Assembly: GCA_029449245.1 (NCBI GenBank)
Contig: JANATF010000011.1
Location: 868,001-932,000 of the forward strand
Direction: 5' to 3'
DNA length: 64,000 bases
From: Mortierella alpina
Taxonomy: Eukaryota; Mortierellomycota; Mortierellomycetes; Mortierellales; Mortierellaceae
The notes under the pieces are model-generated. The model was not told the DNA's origin, made no database searches, and saw nothing but the letters and a program-made list of their open reading frames with translations. Of this stretch, positions 21,803 through 31,873 are shown in pieces (position 1 is the stretch's first letter; each line of letters begins with the position of its first letter). A program made the translations under genes and the position numbers.

Positions 21803-24273
21803 GGAATTGATCTGACATGTGTGGGATCCGGCACCTTATGGTCAGGTCTCCGAGAAAGCGCGTCTGAGACGATGTTGTCTTTTCCGGGCTTGTACTTGAA
21901 TACAAAGTCATACTCTTGCATAAGTTCCATCCACCGGGCTTGTCTTCGAGTCAGGTTGGGCTGCGTGGGAAAGTGTTGAAGAGTGGCATGGTCGGTATAG
22001 ACGATGAAGTGAGAGCCGTCTAAATAAAAACGCCAGGTCTTGAGTGCGTGTACTACGGCCAGAAGTTCCTGTTCATGCGTCGGGTAGTTTTGCTCCGCTG
22101 GGCTCAGTTTACGAGATGTGAAGGCGACAGGTCGCGAAACGCCATTGCCATCGATCTGGAATAGGACAGCGCCAATCGCAAACCCAGACGCATCCGTTTC
22201 GACAGCAGTAGACAATGCGGGGTCAAAGATTCGAAGGACTGGAGCCGTAGTCACTGCTGCCTTCAGGGCTACGAATGCGTCCTGCTGGGCTTGGGTCCAG
22301 ACGAAGGGTGTATCTGAGCCTAGCAGAGCAGTGAGAGGAAGAGCCAAGTCGGCATAACGATCAATATACCGATGATAAAAGTTGGTCAAGCCTAGGAACT
22401 GCATGACATGTCGTTGAGTGGAAGGGACTGGCCACTCCCTGATGGCTTTGACGAGTCCAGCGTTCGTTTTGATGCCGTCCTTGGATATGATGTGGCCCAA
22501 AAACTCGGTCTCGTCCTGCATGAACGAGCACTTGGATAGTTTGCAGAACAAGCCGGCCTTGCGGAGAAGCGTCAGCACTCGTCTAATGTCTCGGAGGTGG
22601 TCCTTCTTATTATCAGAGTAGATTAAAATATCATCCAAATAAAGAACTAGACACTTGTCCAGCACAGGGTCCATGACGGTGCGCATCATCGTCGCGAAGG
22701 CTGCTGGCGCGTTGGTCAGTCCAAAAGGTACAACATTGAATTCGTAGTGACCGTAGCGAGTTCGGAATGCTGTCTTGTGTGTGTCTTCAGGGTGGACACG
22801 CATCTGATGGTATCCTGATAGCAAATCCAACTTTGTGAAATATCGAGCAGTCCTGAACCTGTCGATCAGCTCATCGATCCTTGGTAACGGGTGCCGATTT
22901 TTCCTTGTGATCTTGTTCAACCCTCGGTAGTCCACACACATTCTGAGCGTTCCATCCTTTTTCTTGACGAAGAGCACTGGGGCTCCGTATGGAGAAGTGC
23001 TAGGGGAAATGAGACCCTTCTTCAAAAGACCTGTTAATTGCTTTTTAAGTTCGTCCAACTCAGCAATGGACATGCGTATGACAGGGCGAACAGGAGGGTC
23101 GGCGAACGGATCTGTTTCAATGCGCATGCTATCTCCGCGGTCTGGTGGGAGACCATCGGGTAGTTCAGTTGGAAAGACATCTGGAAATTCCACCTTCACA
23201 ATTTTGCGTACTTCCTCGGGAAGGTCTGGTTCCTGGAGAGGCGGGGCCATGGAGAGTTTGACTTGAGCTAAGAATACCGAGTTGGCAGGGTCCGAAGCAA
23301 TGGTGACGAGGTGGAGGGCCGAAATCGTCTGGCATGTTTTGGGTAAGGGCTTGTTGTATCCAGTGCAATCCCAAAAAACAGGGGCGTCCTGGTGTAAGAA
23401 CCGTAGGGTGTTCGTGCGCCAGTTGATGATTGGATTGACCTCTGTTAACCAGGGTTTGCCAAGGATGAGATCGTACTTTTGCAGGTTATACACGATAGCA
23501 GAGACGTTGTTCTCATACCCCTGGCGCTCTAAGAGGAAGGAGGCTTGGTTGTGAGAGAGGGTGGACGAGCCGTTAGGCAGGACAATGGGAATAGGCGTGC
23601 TGGGTGTCAAGGTAACATTATTGGCTTTGCAAAAAGAGGAACTTATCACATTCCCTTCAGCCCCGCCGTCGATGAGGATTCGAGCGGGGCGACCGTTGAC
23701 AGCACCAATAAAGGAAAGGAGTCGGCGGGCATGATGGTGTTTGGTGATGGTGCCAACAAAGGTGATGTGGCGGCGACCATTGTGCTCTGGGTGGTGAGGC
23801 GGTGTGAATGGATGGAGACGGAGTTCTTTGCGACGACGACGACGGAGGGCCTTGTGGCTACATGTAGTCGTGTTGGTGGCAACGAGTGGGTCAGGGACGG
23901 TTGAGTTGGTGGCAACGTGAGACACAGGAACAGGGGTGGTGGGATCAGGTTGGGACGCGACAGTTGCGGGGGGTGAAGGTGGCTTGGTGATGAGGGATGG
24001 AGGGAATGAGGAAGATGAGGACAGCGAGGGAATGGAGGATGGAGATTCAGAGGGTGATGGTGGATCAGATGACCTGCGAAGGGTGTGCATGGGGGTGGTC
24101 TTGAACACATGAGAGAAGGGAAATATTTTATTGCTACTTAGCTCTGGTTGAAGACCACGCCCACCGGGGACCAGGGCCCGTGGGGCAGAGGGCTTGCGGG
24201 CGAGAATGGCCTGGTTCAATTCTCGCCCATGGCTTTTCCCGCATCGTCGTCTGTCGTCTCCATCTCTCCACAC
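21799..24273 (-). pseudogene. pol: Element D pol, PR-RT-RNase H part
   Basis: Open frame of 824 residues. It overlaps the end of D gag, passes a Pro/Ser-rich linker, then protease ILIDGGAEGNVI, RT (VDYRGLNKI, YLDDILIYSD) and RNase H (ETDASGFAIGAV, YTDHATLQHF). It stops at a TGA just after DALSRRPDHK, where other families continue into integrase. The integrase resumes in another frame. Relative to D gag this frame is +1, not -1 as in A, B and C. Confidence 0.92.
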
Positions 24274-25243
24274 TATTCACGTTGTAAGCAGTGTAAGGGG
24301 CGTTGTTGCAGTTGGCGACAATGTGTCCTCTTCGGCGGCATTTGAAGCAACCGCCGATCTTGATCAGTCGTGCTTTCTCTTGGGGGGTTAGTTTGGACAG
24401 GGGGCGGCGCATGGTGCGCATGTTGGCAACGTAAGTCGGGTTCTGGTTCAGTGTCTGGGTGAGGCGCTCGATGTGACTGAGCACGGTGGTGAGGGTATCC
24501 ACCTCCATAGCGGTTGTGGTCGTGGTCGTGGTTGGAGCCGGGGTGGGGGTCGTGGTGGGGCCATTGGGGTGCAGGATGGCGTGCACGATGGCAGCTTGGT
24601 GCACGGCCTGGTCCATTGTCTCGGGCTGGCGTAAGCGCACCTCCTTGCTTGTCTCAGGCTCTAGCCCAGTCGTGTAGATGTACAAAGCCGTCTGTGCATC
24701 CATGGTGGGGATCAGGCGTAGAAGTCTGCGAAACTTGTGCGTATACTCGTTTACGCTGAGACCCTTTTGACGCAAATTGTTCAACTCCTGGCGTGCTGCA
24801 GCCACGGCATTGGGTGGTGTATGGTAAGCGGTGAAAGCCTTTTCAAAGGCTTCCCAAGTGGAGTCGAGCTTTAGCCCTGAAGACCTCCACAAAGCCTTGG
24901 CCTCGCTCTCGAGGTTGACCGCGGTGTACTTGACCCAGGAATCGCGGTGGAGGTCGACGATGGAGAAGTATTCCTCCTGATTATCGATGAAATTTAAGCA
25001 TGCGTCCGCGTCGATGGCACCGGTATACGGCTTGGGTTTCGTGGGCTTGAGGACAGTGGCCAAGGTCCGAGCCTCGTCGTTGCGGACAAGGCGTGCTTGA
25101 TCTTGGGCGTTCAGCGAGGCAGCGGGCTGGGGTTGGGCAGCAGAGACCGCGTTCGCGACGTGGGTGGCGATACGTGCGACTGTATCTTCACTCAATTGTA
25201 AATCGGCGGGTGAGTTCGTGAGGCTGCTGCCTTGATCAGCCAT
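24134..25243 (-). CDS. gag: Element D Gag
   Basis: 369 residues from the ATG at 25243 (MADQGSSLTNSP), the first ATG after the primer site. The capsid region resembles A-type Gag (NFIDNQEEYFSIVDL, AYHTPPNAVAAARQEL). The zinc knuckle is CFKCRRRGHIVANC. The stop is at 24134-24136. A GGGAAAA run at ~24230 is not in the -1 slippery frame. A +1 shift or a gag indel is needed to reach pol. Confidence 0.88.
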   Translation of the reverse strand: MADQGSSLTNSPADLQLSEDTVARIATHVANAVSAAQPQPAASLNAQDQARLVRNDEARTLATVLKPTKPKPYTGAIDADACLNFIDNQEEYFSIVDLHRDSWVKYTAVNLESEAKALWRSSGLKLDSTWEAFEKAFTAYHTPPNAVAAARQELNNLRQKGLSVNEYTHKFRRLLRLIPTMDAQTALYIYTTGLEPETSKEVRLRQPETMDQAVHQAAIVHAILHPNGPTTTPTPAPTTTTTTTAMEVDTLTTVLSHIERLTQTLNQNPTYVANMRTMRRPLSKLTPQEKARLIKIGGCFKCRRRGHIVANCNNAPYTAYNVNSVERWRRQTTMREKPWARIEPGHSRPQALCPTGPGPRWAWSSTRAK

Positions 25244-25372
25244 CAGGGGAAATCGGTGGGGGGTTTCAAGGTCTGGGGAATAGGTTCTGGGGGGAAGAAA
25301 GTCAAGGTTGAGAATCAGAGGGTGCCTAGTCAATGGTGTCTGGGTGGATCGAACTGATTCCTTTGCTACCAA

Positions 25373-25615
25373 TGCAACAAGAGGAGGTCAGGGTGTGTGG
25401 GGTTATATGATATTTAATAAGGAAGGCAAAGTCTGCCTGATTATTGGGGTGAGGGTAAGGACTATATATACAAATGTAGAAGTAGTGCCTGATCTAGTGT
25501 CTGCGCTCCATTGATAGTAGAGAAAGGCATCTTGATCGACAGCGCAGTATTATCGGTGAGTGCTTCCTGCTACTGCCATGTGGATACTACTATACAGTAG
25601 TGCTATACTGTTGCA
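25373..25615 (-). repeat. Element D 5' LTR
   Basis: 243 bp. In element orientation it is followed, one base on, by TGGTAGCAAAGG and then TTCGATCCACC, the same extended primer site as A, B and C. Confidence 0.93.
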
Positions 25616-27179
25616 CATAGCTGAGGATGTGAGGGGGCGTGGATGAATGGGTTGTTGCCAGGCGTCTCTACTTAGGGTACGATGGATACCAAGCACGGTG
25701 TATGGCAATGTGAATGCGCTCTCAAGTCCAGCGACTCGGTGACATCATCCGGGCAATCTCAGTCAGCATAATTCCTCTCCTCTTGACGCGTCCCTTTTTG
25801 TTTACTTTTGTTCCTTCCCACACCCACCATCCGCACACACGCGCATACAAACACCCAGACCAGGTTCTGGCTCGAGGTAGTCATGCAAAGTCACTCTCGA
25901 AGGCAATGAGGTGAGATTAGCAGCTGCTGACAATCGCTTTGCACATTGCTGCCTGGGTCAATAGCATTCGCTTTGCACATTGCTGTCTGGGTCAATGAAC
26001 AGCCGACTCATTGTGACATCAACTTGAGCACTGGTTGCAGCTTCTCACAACTTTCTCCTGTCTGTTGTTTCAGTTCTCCTTGGGCGAGCTCGAGCCCTTT
26101 TGAGCGCACCGAGCCACGAGGGGCTATCGTAAGGTAAGAAAACTCTTCTGTTTGGTCTGTTTGCATCACTTTGCCTCCGACACCAAATGCTCTCCTGCGC
26201 TGCTGTGGTGTAGCAAATGCGATGTCCTCTCTTTCTTGCTTTTGATTTGTAGTACTTTGGCAACATGAATGCCCAGGTGGTGGCACGTACTGCACGGCCC
26301 TGTTGCCTTGAATGATTTCTGTGAAATAAAAAGAGCACCGACCCCGAACCTTGGTTCGTGGTCTGTTTCCCTCCCAAAGATTTGCCTTGTCATATTTTGC
26401 CACAACCGCTGCTGAAACATTCATTCATATCGAACCCCCACGAGAGACGCTACTCTACCATAGCCTTGCCCGCCAACAGCGAGAGCTGAGCAAGAGTAGA
26501 GACGGGTTTGCCCTCTATTTCCATTCCACCTGTCCGTACGCAATCTGTTAGAAGCCATCTTTGTCCCTCATGGCCCTCCGCTGCTGCTATCACCACAGCG
26601 ACCGCTAGGTAATAATCATGCTGCCTTAGCGACCAAGAATGGAGCGCGTTGCAGATCACTTTGGACAATATTCTTGCACAGGAATCAAGAGCGAGCCCTT
26701 TGAGCTGACGAGTCCTTACCCGCTGCGGGTCGTATTATTTTATTAGATACATACTAGTTTTGCTTCCCTTCTTCTCTAAGAGTCTTCTTGTGGACCAACG
26801 TTCCCCACCGGTCCTCATAGTAAGTTACTCATGAGTTAGTTCATATTTGTTATCTCCTTGAGACAGTAACACTTACCTTTAAATAGTCATTCTCTCATAG
26901 AGTGAATCCCTTTTGGGAGTTGATCCTTCCCCCAGTCTTGCGCGTCCGTTAATCGTTCCCACGATCAACTTGTAAGTGCGCTGGTGTTTCCTCTCTCGTT
27001 TTTCTTCCTAGTTCATGAGGAACAGATATTCATATATTAGTATGTTTCTTTTGATGTAGACCAACGACACCACACTGCCATTAGCCATGCTTTTCAATCT
27101 ACATTGCAATGACCCGCACTGATGCCAATGCCTTTCCCTGCGTCTTCTCCTTTTTGATTCTTCTCATTCTGCTTGTCCT
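25616..27179. repeat. Continuation of monomer U5, with F4 inside, truncated by B2L
   Basis: 25616-25620 is the D target duplication, so U5 sequence resumes at 25621 and runs to 26203. F4 interrupts it, and it resumes at 27079 until the B-type LTR at 27180. This tail carries a few substitutions relative to U1-U4 (for example ATGCTTTTCAATC at ~27087). Confidence 0.92.
26204..27074 (-). mobile_element. F4: 871-bp F-family element, reverse orientation
   Basis: Ends TGTGGTGTAGC and GACACCACA, with target duplication ctgc at 26200-26203 and 27075-27078. Read on the minus strand it shares with F1-F3 the GGGAAACAGACC...GAACCAAGG block, CTCTACTCTTGCTC and a CTTACTATGAG block. It is more diverged than F1-F3. 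Confidence 0.75.
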
Positions 27180-28696
27180 TGTAATAGCTAAGGCAAGTGG
27201 GGGTTCTGGGGCTGGGGTCAGTGGAGCTTGGGTGAGAATCGTCTGATCTTATTACAGAGGGGGCAACCATCTATTTATCTATCTTTGTGTGGGAGCAAGC
27301 ATGGTCGCGTTCCAGTCTCTTACGGCTTGGCATTATCCTTGTTCTTGTCCCCTACGATGCACCCTCAACTCCTGTTACACCTTCCCATGTTAAAAAAAGG
27401 ATCGCGAAAAAAAAAATTACAGGCCATGATCGCGCTTGTACTTGCTCAGTATCTGCTAGCAATGAGTTAAGCTGCTCTCTGGTTCCCAAGTCGACTGTTC
27501 CCTTGAGTATCCCTTCCACTTGATTAGGTATTCTTTTCGCCGGTTCCGGTGCTGGTGATCGAGTATCGTTTCTACCTCATACAAGATCTTCCTCATGGTC
27601 GATGATCTCTGGAGGTGGTTGTGATGGTGCGCGGGGTCCGAGTGATTCTGGAGAAGGTTTGTATTCTCGGAACCGATCGACGTGGAAGACATCATGTATC
27701 TTCATGGACGGTGGTAGCTCGACCCGAAACGAGACCGGGGAGTGGTGCTCAATGATTGTATATGGACCGATGAATCTAGGTTGTAGCTTCCTTGTGGGTT
27801 GATTTATCGTTGCGGCGACGGTGATGTTATCAGTGTTGAGGAGCACTTGGTCTCCGACGGCGAAGTTGTGGTCTCGGCGGCGAGTATCCGCGTTCTGCGC
27901 CTGTCGTGTTTGGGCTCGCTGTATTTGGTCTGGTGCCAGAGACAGAGTGGCGCCTTGGGATTCGATGAACGCTTGCACGCTGGGATTTGAACTTGTTTGC
28001 GATTGGAGGAGGGACATCGGAACCCTGGGGTGAAAACCCATGTTCAAGAAGAAGGGCGAGTATCCAGTGGAGGCGTTGATCGAGTTGTTGTAGGCGAATT
28101 CGGCTGCAGTCAGCAATAAATCCCAGTTGGTCTGTTTTTGGTCGACGAAAGCACGTAGTATTTCTTCCAGGGTCTGGTTCGCTCTCTCTGTCTGGCCGTC
28201 AGTCTGCGGGTGGAACGCTGTGGACATAGCGAGCTTTACATCGAGTAAGCGGTGAAGCTCCTTCCAAACCGGCTGGTGAATTTGGTGTCGCGGTCGGACA
28301 CGATGGTGGTGGGCATACCATGAAGTCGGAACACGTTGTCGAAAAATAGGCGGGCCACATCGGAAGCTGTATCTGTTGTTTTGCTTGGGGCAAAGTGGAC
28401 CTGCTTTGATAGCTTGTCTACAAAGACCGTTATGGCATCGTGGCCTCGAGGTGTCTTGGGGAGCTGGACAATGAAGTCCATGGTCACTGTCTCCCATCGC
28501 TGAGCTGGTATCTCAAGGGGCTGTAAAAGTCCGGCAGGCCGTTGGTGACTGGGCTTGTTGCGCTGACAACCTTCGCATGTCTCGACATATGTTTTGGTGT
28601 CTCGTACGATCTGGGGCCAGTACACACTGCGTCGGAGCTGGTCGTATGTCTTCTGGAAGCCCAAGTGACCGGAGATTGCAGAATCATGGGAATCGT
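27180..28696 (-). pseudogene. B2L: 3' half of an older B-type Ty3 element
   Basis: 200-bp B-type LTR at 27180-27379 with about six to seven differences from B1. Upstream on the minus strand comes pol from the integrase zinc finger to the chromodomain. It carries a one-base deletion near 28264 (SRFWKEL lost), a 4-base insertion near 27585 and a nonsense change near 27457. At 28696 homology stops cleanly, corresponding to B1 base 18650. The other half is not here. Neither flank nor LTR age matches the half at 48898-52382. Confidence 0.85.
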
Positions 28697-28962
28697 ATCA
28701 GTATTGTCTGTCCAGGCTCAGCCCATCACCCTTTCAATACTGAGTACGTCCCGCCAAACGTACCTTTCACCAGCACTGGGAGTCCACCCACAGTGCAGCG
28801 GCTCCTCTATATTGCGGAGGCGCCGACTACCGAGAGTATACGCTGAGCAAACCACCAATGCGTGTGGAGGACAAGCAGAATGAGAAGAATCAAAAAGGAG
28901 AAGACGCAGGGAAAGGCATTGGCATCAGTGCGGGTCATTGCAATGTAGAATGAAAGGCATGG
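28697..28962 (-). repeat. Displaced 1507-bp monomer, part 1 (reverse orientation)
   Basis: Matches the monomer end ...CAGACAATACTGAT read on the minus strand. It is joined without overlap to B2L at 28696/28697 and interrupted at 28962 by element C. Confidence 0.88.
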
Positions 28963-29062
28963 TGTAACAGTAGTGTCCAGTCACAACGACTATATAGAGT
29001 AGAGTAGTACGATACCTGTAAATACATTCCTTTTCCACCTACTTGACCTGACCCCTACTACA
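28963..29062 (+). repeat. Element C 5' LTR (100 bp)
   Basis: TGTAACAGTAG...CCTACTACA with a TATATAG box. Primer site TGGTAGCAAAG follows, with TTCGATCCACC 16 bases on. Confidence 0.93.
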
Positions 29063-29241
29063 TGGTAGCAAAGTAACTTCGATCCACCAGACCCCAGACC
29101 CCAGACCCAGACACTTGCCCTCTCCCCTTCCCTGACCCAGATCCTACCCCATCACTACACCCAGAACCCCTGACTACCGCCACCATTGACCCTGAATATC
29201 ACGACCTTGACTACCTCTGCAACGCCTTCGCCACCTTGAAC

Positions 29242-30318
29242 ATGGCCAACGAAAACCAGTTCCAGGCTCCCATGGCCGCTACACCCACTACCAGCGTCGT
29301 CCTGCCCAATGCCTCCACCTTCCGTTTCCCAAACCCACCATTCTACGAGGGCGCTCGCGATGGATTCAAATGCGACGCCTGGCTCACGGCGGTTCAACGC
29401 TTCTTCGTGGGAGCAAAGATCGCCGCTGAGGAAAGGACCCTTCACGCGATCATCTTCCTGACGGGCACAGCATCCCTTTGGTGGGAATCCCACCCTCTTG
29501 CCGACGACGCACATTGGTTCGATTTCGTTGAGGCCTTCCGCACCGAGTTCCGCCCCGTCGGTTTCCTGGACAGCATCCGCTCACTCTTATATTCCATCGC
29601 TTTCACCTCGACCTGCTCCGAATACATTCAACGCATTCGACTTTATCGCTCCATGCTTATTTCCCCTTCAATGTCGCATGACGCACGCGCGTTCCTGGAT
29701 GAGACCATCAAGACTTGCTTCTACAAAGGCGCCCCTACTGACCTTCAACAAATGCTTAAAGGGTTTGAGGTCTCAAACCCCGGCAACTCCGACCTCCAGA
29801 CTCTACTCTCCACCGCCGAACGCTTCGACAACATTTACAATTTTAAACCCGACTCAGTGATGAACCCCAAACCCGCCACTTCCCTGCAATCCACTCAAAA
29901 AATCGCCACCGCCCCGACCTTCAACCAACCCGACCCTTACGCGATGGAAGTTGATCACCTCGCGCTCCCCCAGGTCCTCATCAACGCCATCGTTCAAGAG
30001 GTCAATAGACAAAACAGCAACCAGCGGAACCAATACCAGACAACCTATAATCAGCGGGGCCCTCGCCCCAACGGTAACCAGCACCAATGGGGCCGCAACA
30101 ACAACCACAACAACGACTGGGCTCACCTCCCAAAACTGACTCCCGCAGAGCGACAGTATCTCATCGACAACGGCGGCTGTTTCAAGTGCCGCAAGCTGGG
30201 ACATCTGTCATATGAGAACAGGTGCCCCCCTCGCCCCCGCGGAATGAATCATATAGCAACTAACGTGGGCGCTCCCTTCCATGGCCAGTCGGGAAACGCC
30301 CCCAGCGGTCAGGCTTAG
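29242..30318 (+). CDS. gag: Element C Gag
   Basis: 358 residues from the ATG at 29242 (MANENQFQAPM). The capsid is like that of B (FRFPNPPFYEGARDGFKCDA). The Asn/Gln-rich basic tail ends in an odd knuckle CFKCRKLGHLSYENRC, in which six rather than four residues separate His from the last Cys. Stop TAG at 30316-30318. A GGGAAAC frameshift site lies at 30291-30297. Confidence 0.93.
   Translation: MANENQFQAPMAATPTTSVVLPNASTFRFPNPPFYEGARDGFKCDAWLTAVQRFFVGAKIAAEERTLHAIIFLTGTASLWWESHPLADDAHWFDFVEAFRTEFRPVGFLDSIRSLLYSIAFTSTCSEYIQRIRLYRSMLISPSMSHDARAFLDETIKTCFYKGAPTDLQQMLKGFEVSNPGNSDLQTLLSTAERFDNIYNFKPDSVMNPKPATSLQSTQKIATAPTFNQPDPYAMEVDHLALPQVLINAIVQEVNRQNSNQRNQYQTTYNQRGPRPNGNQHQWGRNNNHNNDWAHLPKLTPAERQYLIDNGGCFKCRKLGHLSYENRCPPRPRGMNHIATNVGAPFHGQSGNAPSGQA
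30291..30297 (+). promoter_or_regulatory. Programmed -1 frameshift site GGGAAAC in C
   Basis: Gag frame tcG GGA AAC. Pol is open in -1 and continues RPQRSGLVQDLIAETPSLSP, close to the B-type sequence at the same place. Confidence 0.75.
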
Positions 30319-31278
30319 TCCAGGACTTGATCGCTGAAACCCCCTCCCTTTCTCCTCTGGACAAAGGGAGTGAGCCTCGCCCCCAGGCAAGTACTTGTTC
30401 TATTTCTGCAAATAAAATTGCTGCTGAACATCAGGCTTGCCGCACACCTGCGCTCGCTCCCTCACATGCAAATGAGAATAATACTCTGGATACTCACCCC
30501 GCCCCCAACCCCGCGCCCCCTGTTGCCAAACCTTGCCATGACCCATCTGTGGTGCTTAGATTGCCTGAGAAGATGGACCTGGACCCAGCCTCCTCAAACG
30601 CGTCTTCACCCGCGCTCTCCAAGAGCAAACAGAGACGTGTGCGCAAACGTGCCGTTCGGCTACAGTCCTTCAGTGTGACTGAGGCTGAGCGCACGCTGCT
30701 CACGTTCATTGGCTCCGTCAATGGACACCCTGCACGCATCCTCATCGATGGCGGTGCAGAGGGAAACGTCATTAGTACCTCCTTTCAGAAACGACATTCA
30801 CTTCCTCTCCATTCGCGCAACCCCATTCCCATTGTTCTTCCTGACGGCTCCTCCTCCATCACTCAGTACACTGTCCCCATCACCCTCACTCGCAACAACT
30901 ACGCTGACAATCTCGACCCCCTCCTTTATCCACTCAAATCTTACGACCTGATCCTCGGCAAACCATGGCTCACAACCACCAACCCCGACATCAACTGGCG
31001 CACCAACGACTTGCATTTCCAGCACCGTGGCTGCAATGTCATCTGGTCATGCAGAGGATTCGCCCCCTCTTCCATTACAGCTAAGTCTGGAGGCCGCCTC
31101 CTGAGCCACATGCACTTCAACTCCCTCGCCTCCCAACCCGGCAACGAAGTGTTCCTGGCGTTAGTCAAGACCACCTCGGGCAACAACCCCTCCACTCCTC
31201 CCGTCCCTGACGAAGTGCTCCCCATACTCGACGAGTTTCGCGACGTCTTCCCCACCTCCCTCCCTGATGGTCTCCCAC
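30298..31278 (+). pseudogene. pol: Element C Pol, 5' part (linker and protease), cut by F3
   Basis: Linker rich in Pro and Ser, then aspartic protease ILIDGGAEGNVIST and the YPLKSYDLILGKPWL segment that precedes RT in this group. F3 inserts at codon ...PDGLP. The frame then meets a stop inside F3. Sequence beyond F3 restores the expected PPDRGDAMKIETDP. Confidence 0.9.
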
Positions 31279-31869
31279 TGTGGTGAAGTAACTCTCTCTT
31301 GTATATAAGGTGCTTGGGGAGCTCAAAGGTGTACAAGAGTTACCTCCGCACGTTTTGGTACTGAGCAAGGTCGATGTTCGGGGGACGAGCAACGGCGGGG
31401 GGAAAGTGTGAACAAAACATATAGGAAACTCGGGGAGTAATTGCGCATCTCGTCATAGTGTATCGATATATCCGAAGTTCTACCAGTGAAGGAGACCTCG
31501 GACACATAGAGAGGTGGTACAATTGATCATAATAACCAGATCAAAGGGGTCGACAACTGGGAGGGGCACAAGTTGAGGAAAAAGTAATACGATGAAGAAC
31601 GCGGCACCCGTCCTTACTCTTGCTCGATCGCCTATTCCGTGTGCGGAGCGACAAGCTATGGCAAGGCAATACCAATCCTACTTTGGGGGTATCAGAGAAA
31701 GTGGGAAAGCAAGCGTTGTTTTCAAGGCTATCTAAAACATGATGTTCAAACTGGAGTGGAAGAAAAAGGGACCAGGAACAAAATTTGTTCTCTGCCCGGT
31801 ATTTATTTTCACGCAGCACACAAACTAAAGAATGCTATTTTTACTCCAAACTGCAACCGCTTCATCACA
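31279..31869 (+). mobile_element. F3: 591-bp F-family element in C pol
   Basis: TGTGGTGAAG at the left end and GCTTCATCACA at the right, target duplication ccac (31275-31278 and 31870-31873). Shorter than F1 and F2, lacking most of the central part. It shares the CCGTGTGCGGAGCG and ATCCTACTTTGGGG blocks with F2. Confidence 0.85.
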
Positions 31870-31873
31870 CCAC

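Larger units (their letters stand above)
9124..25615 (-). mobile_element. Ty3/gypsy element D (chromovirus), interrupted by A1
   Basis: Minus-strand LTR retrotransposon bounded by 243-bp LTRs at 9124-9366 (3') and 25373-25615 (5'), which I see differing at one base. The 5-bp target duplication catag lies at 9119-9123 and 25616-25620, inside monomer U5. Own length without A1 is about 5.6 kb. Order is gag, protease, RT, RNase H, integrase, chromodomain. It is dead in its present form because A1 splits the integrase and a frameshift precedes the integrase. Confidence 0.95.

Noticed and set aside
23646-24110. Pro/His-rich frames opposite or beside element linkers as independent genes
   Set aside because: They are shadow frames of the proline-rich Gag-Pol linkers and repeat in every element copy.
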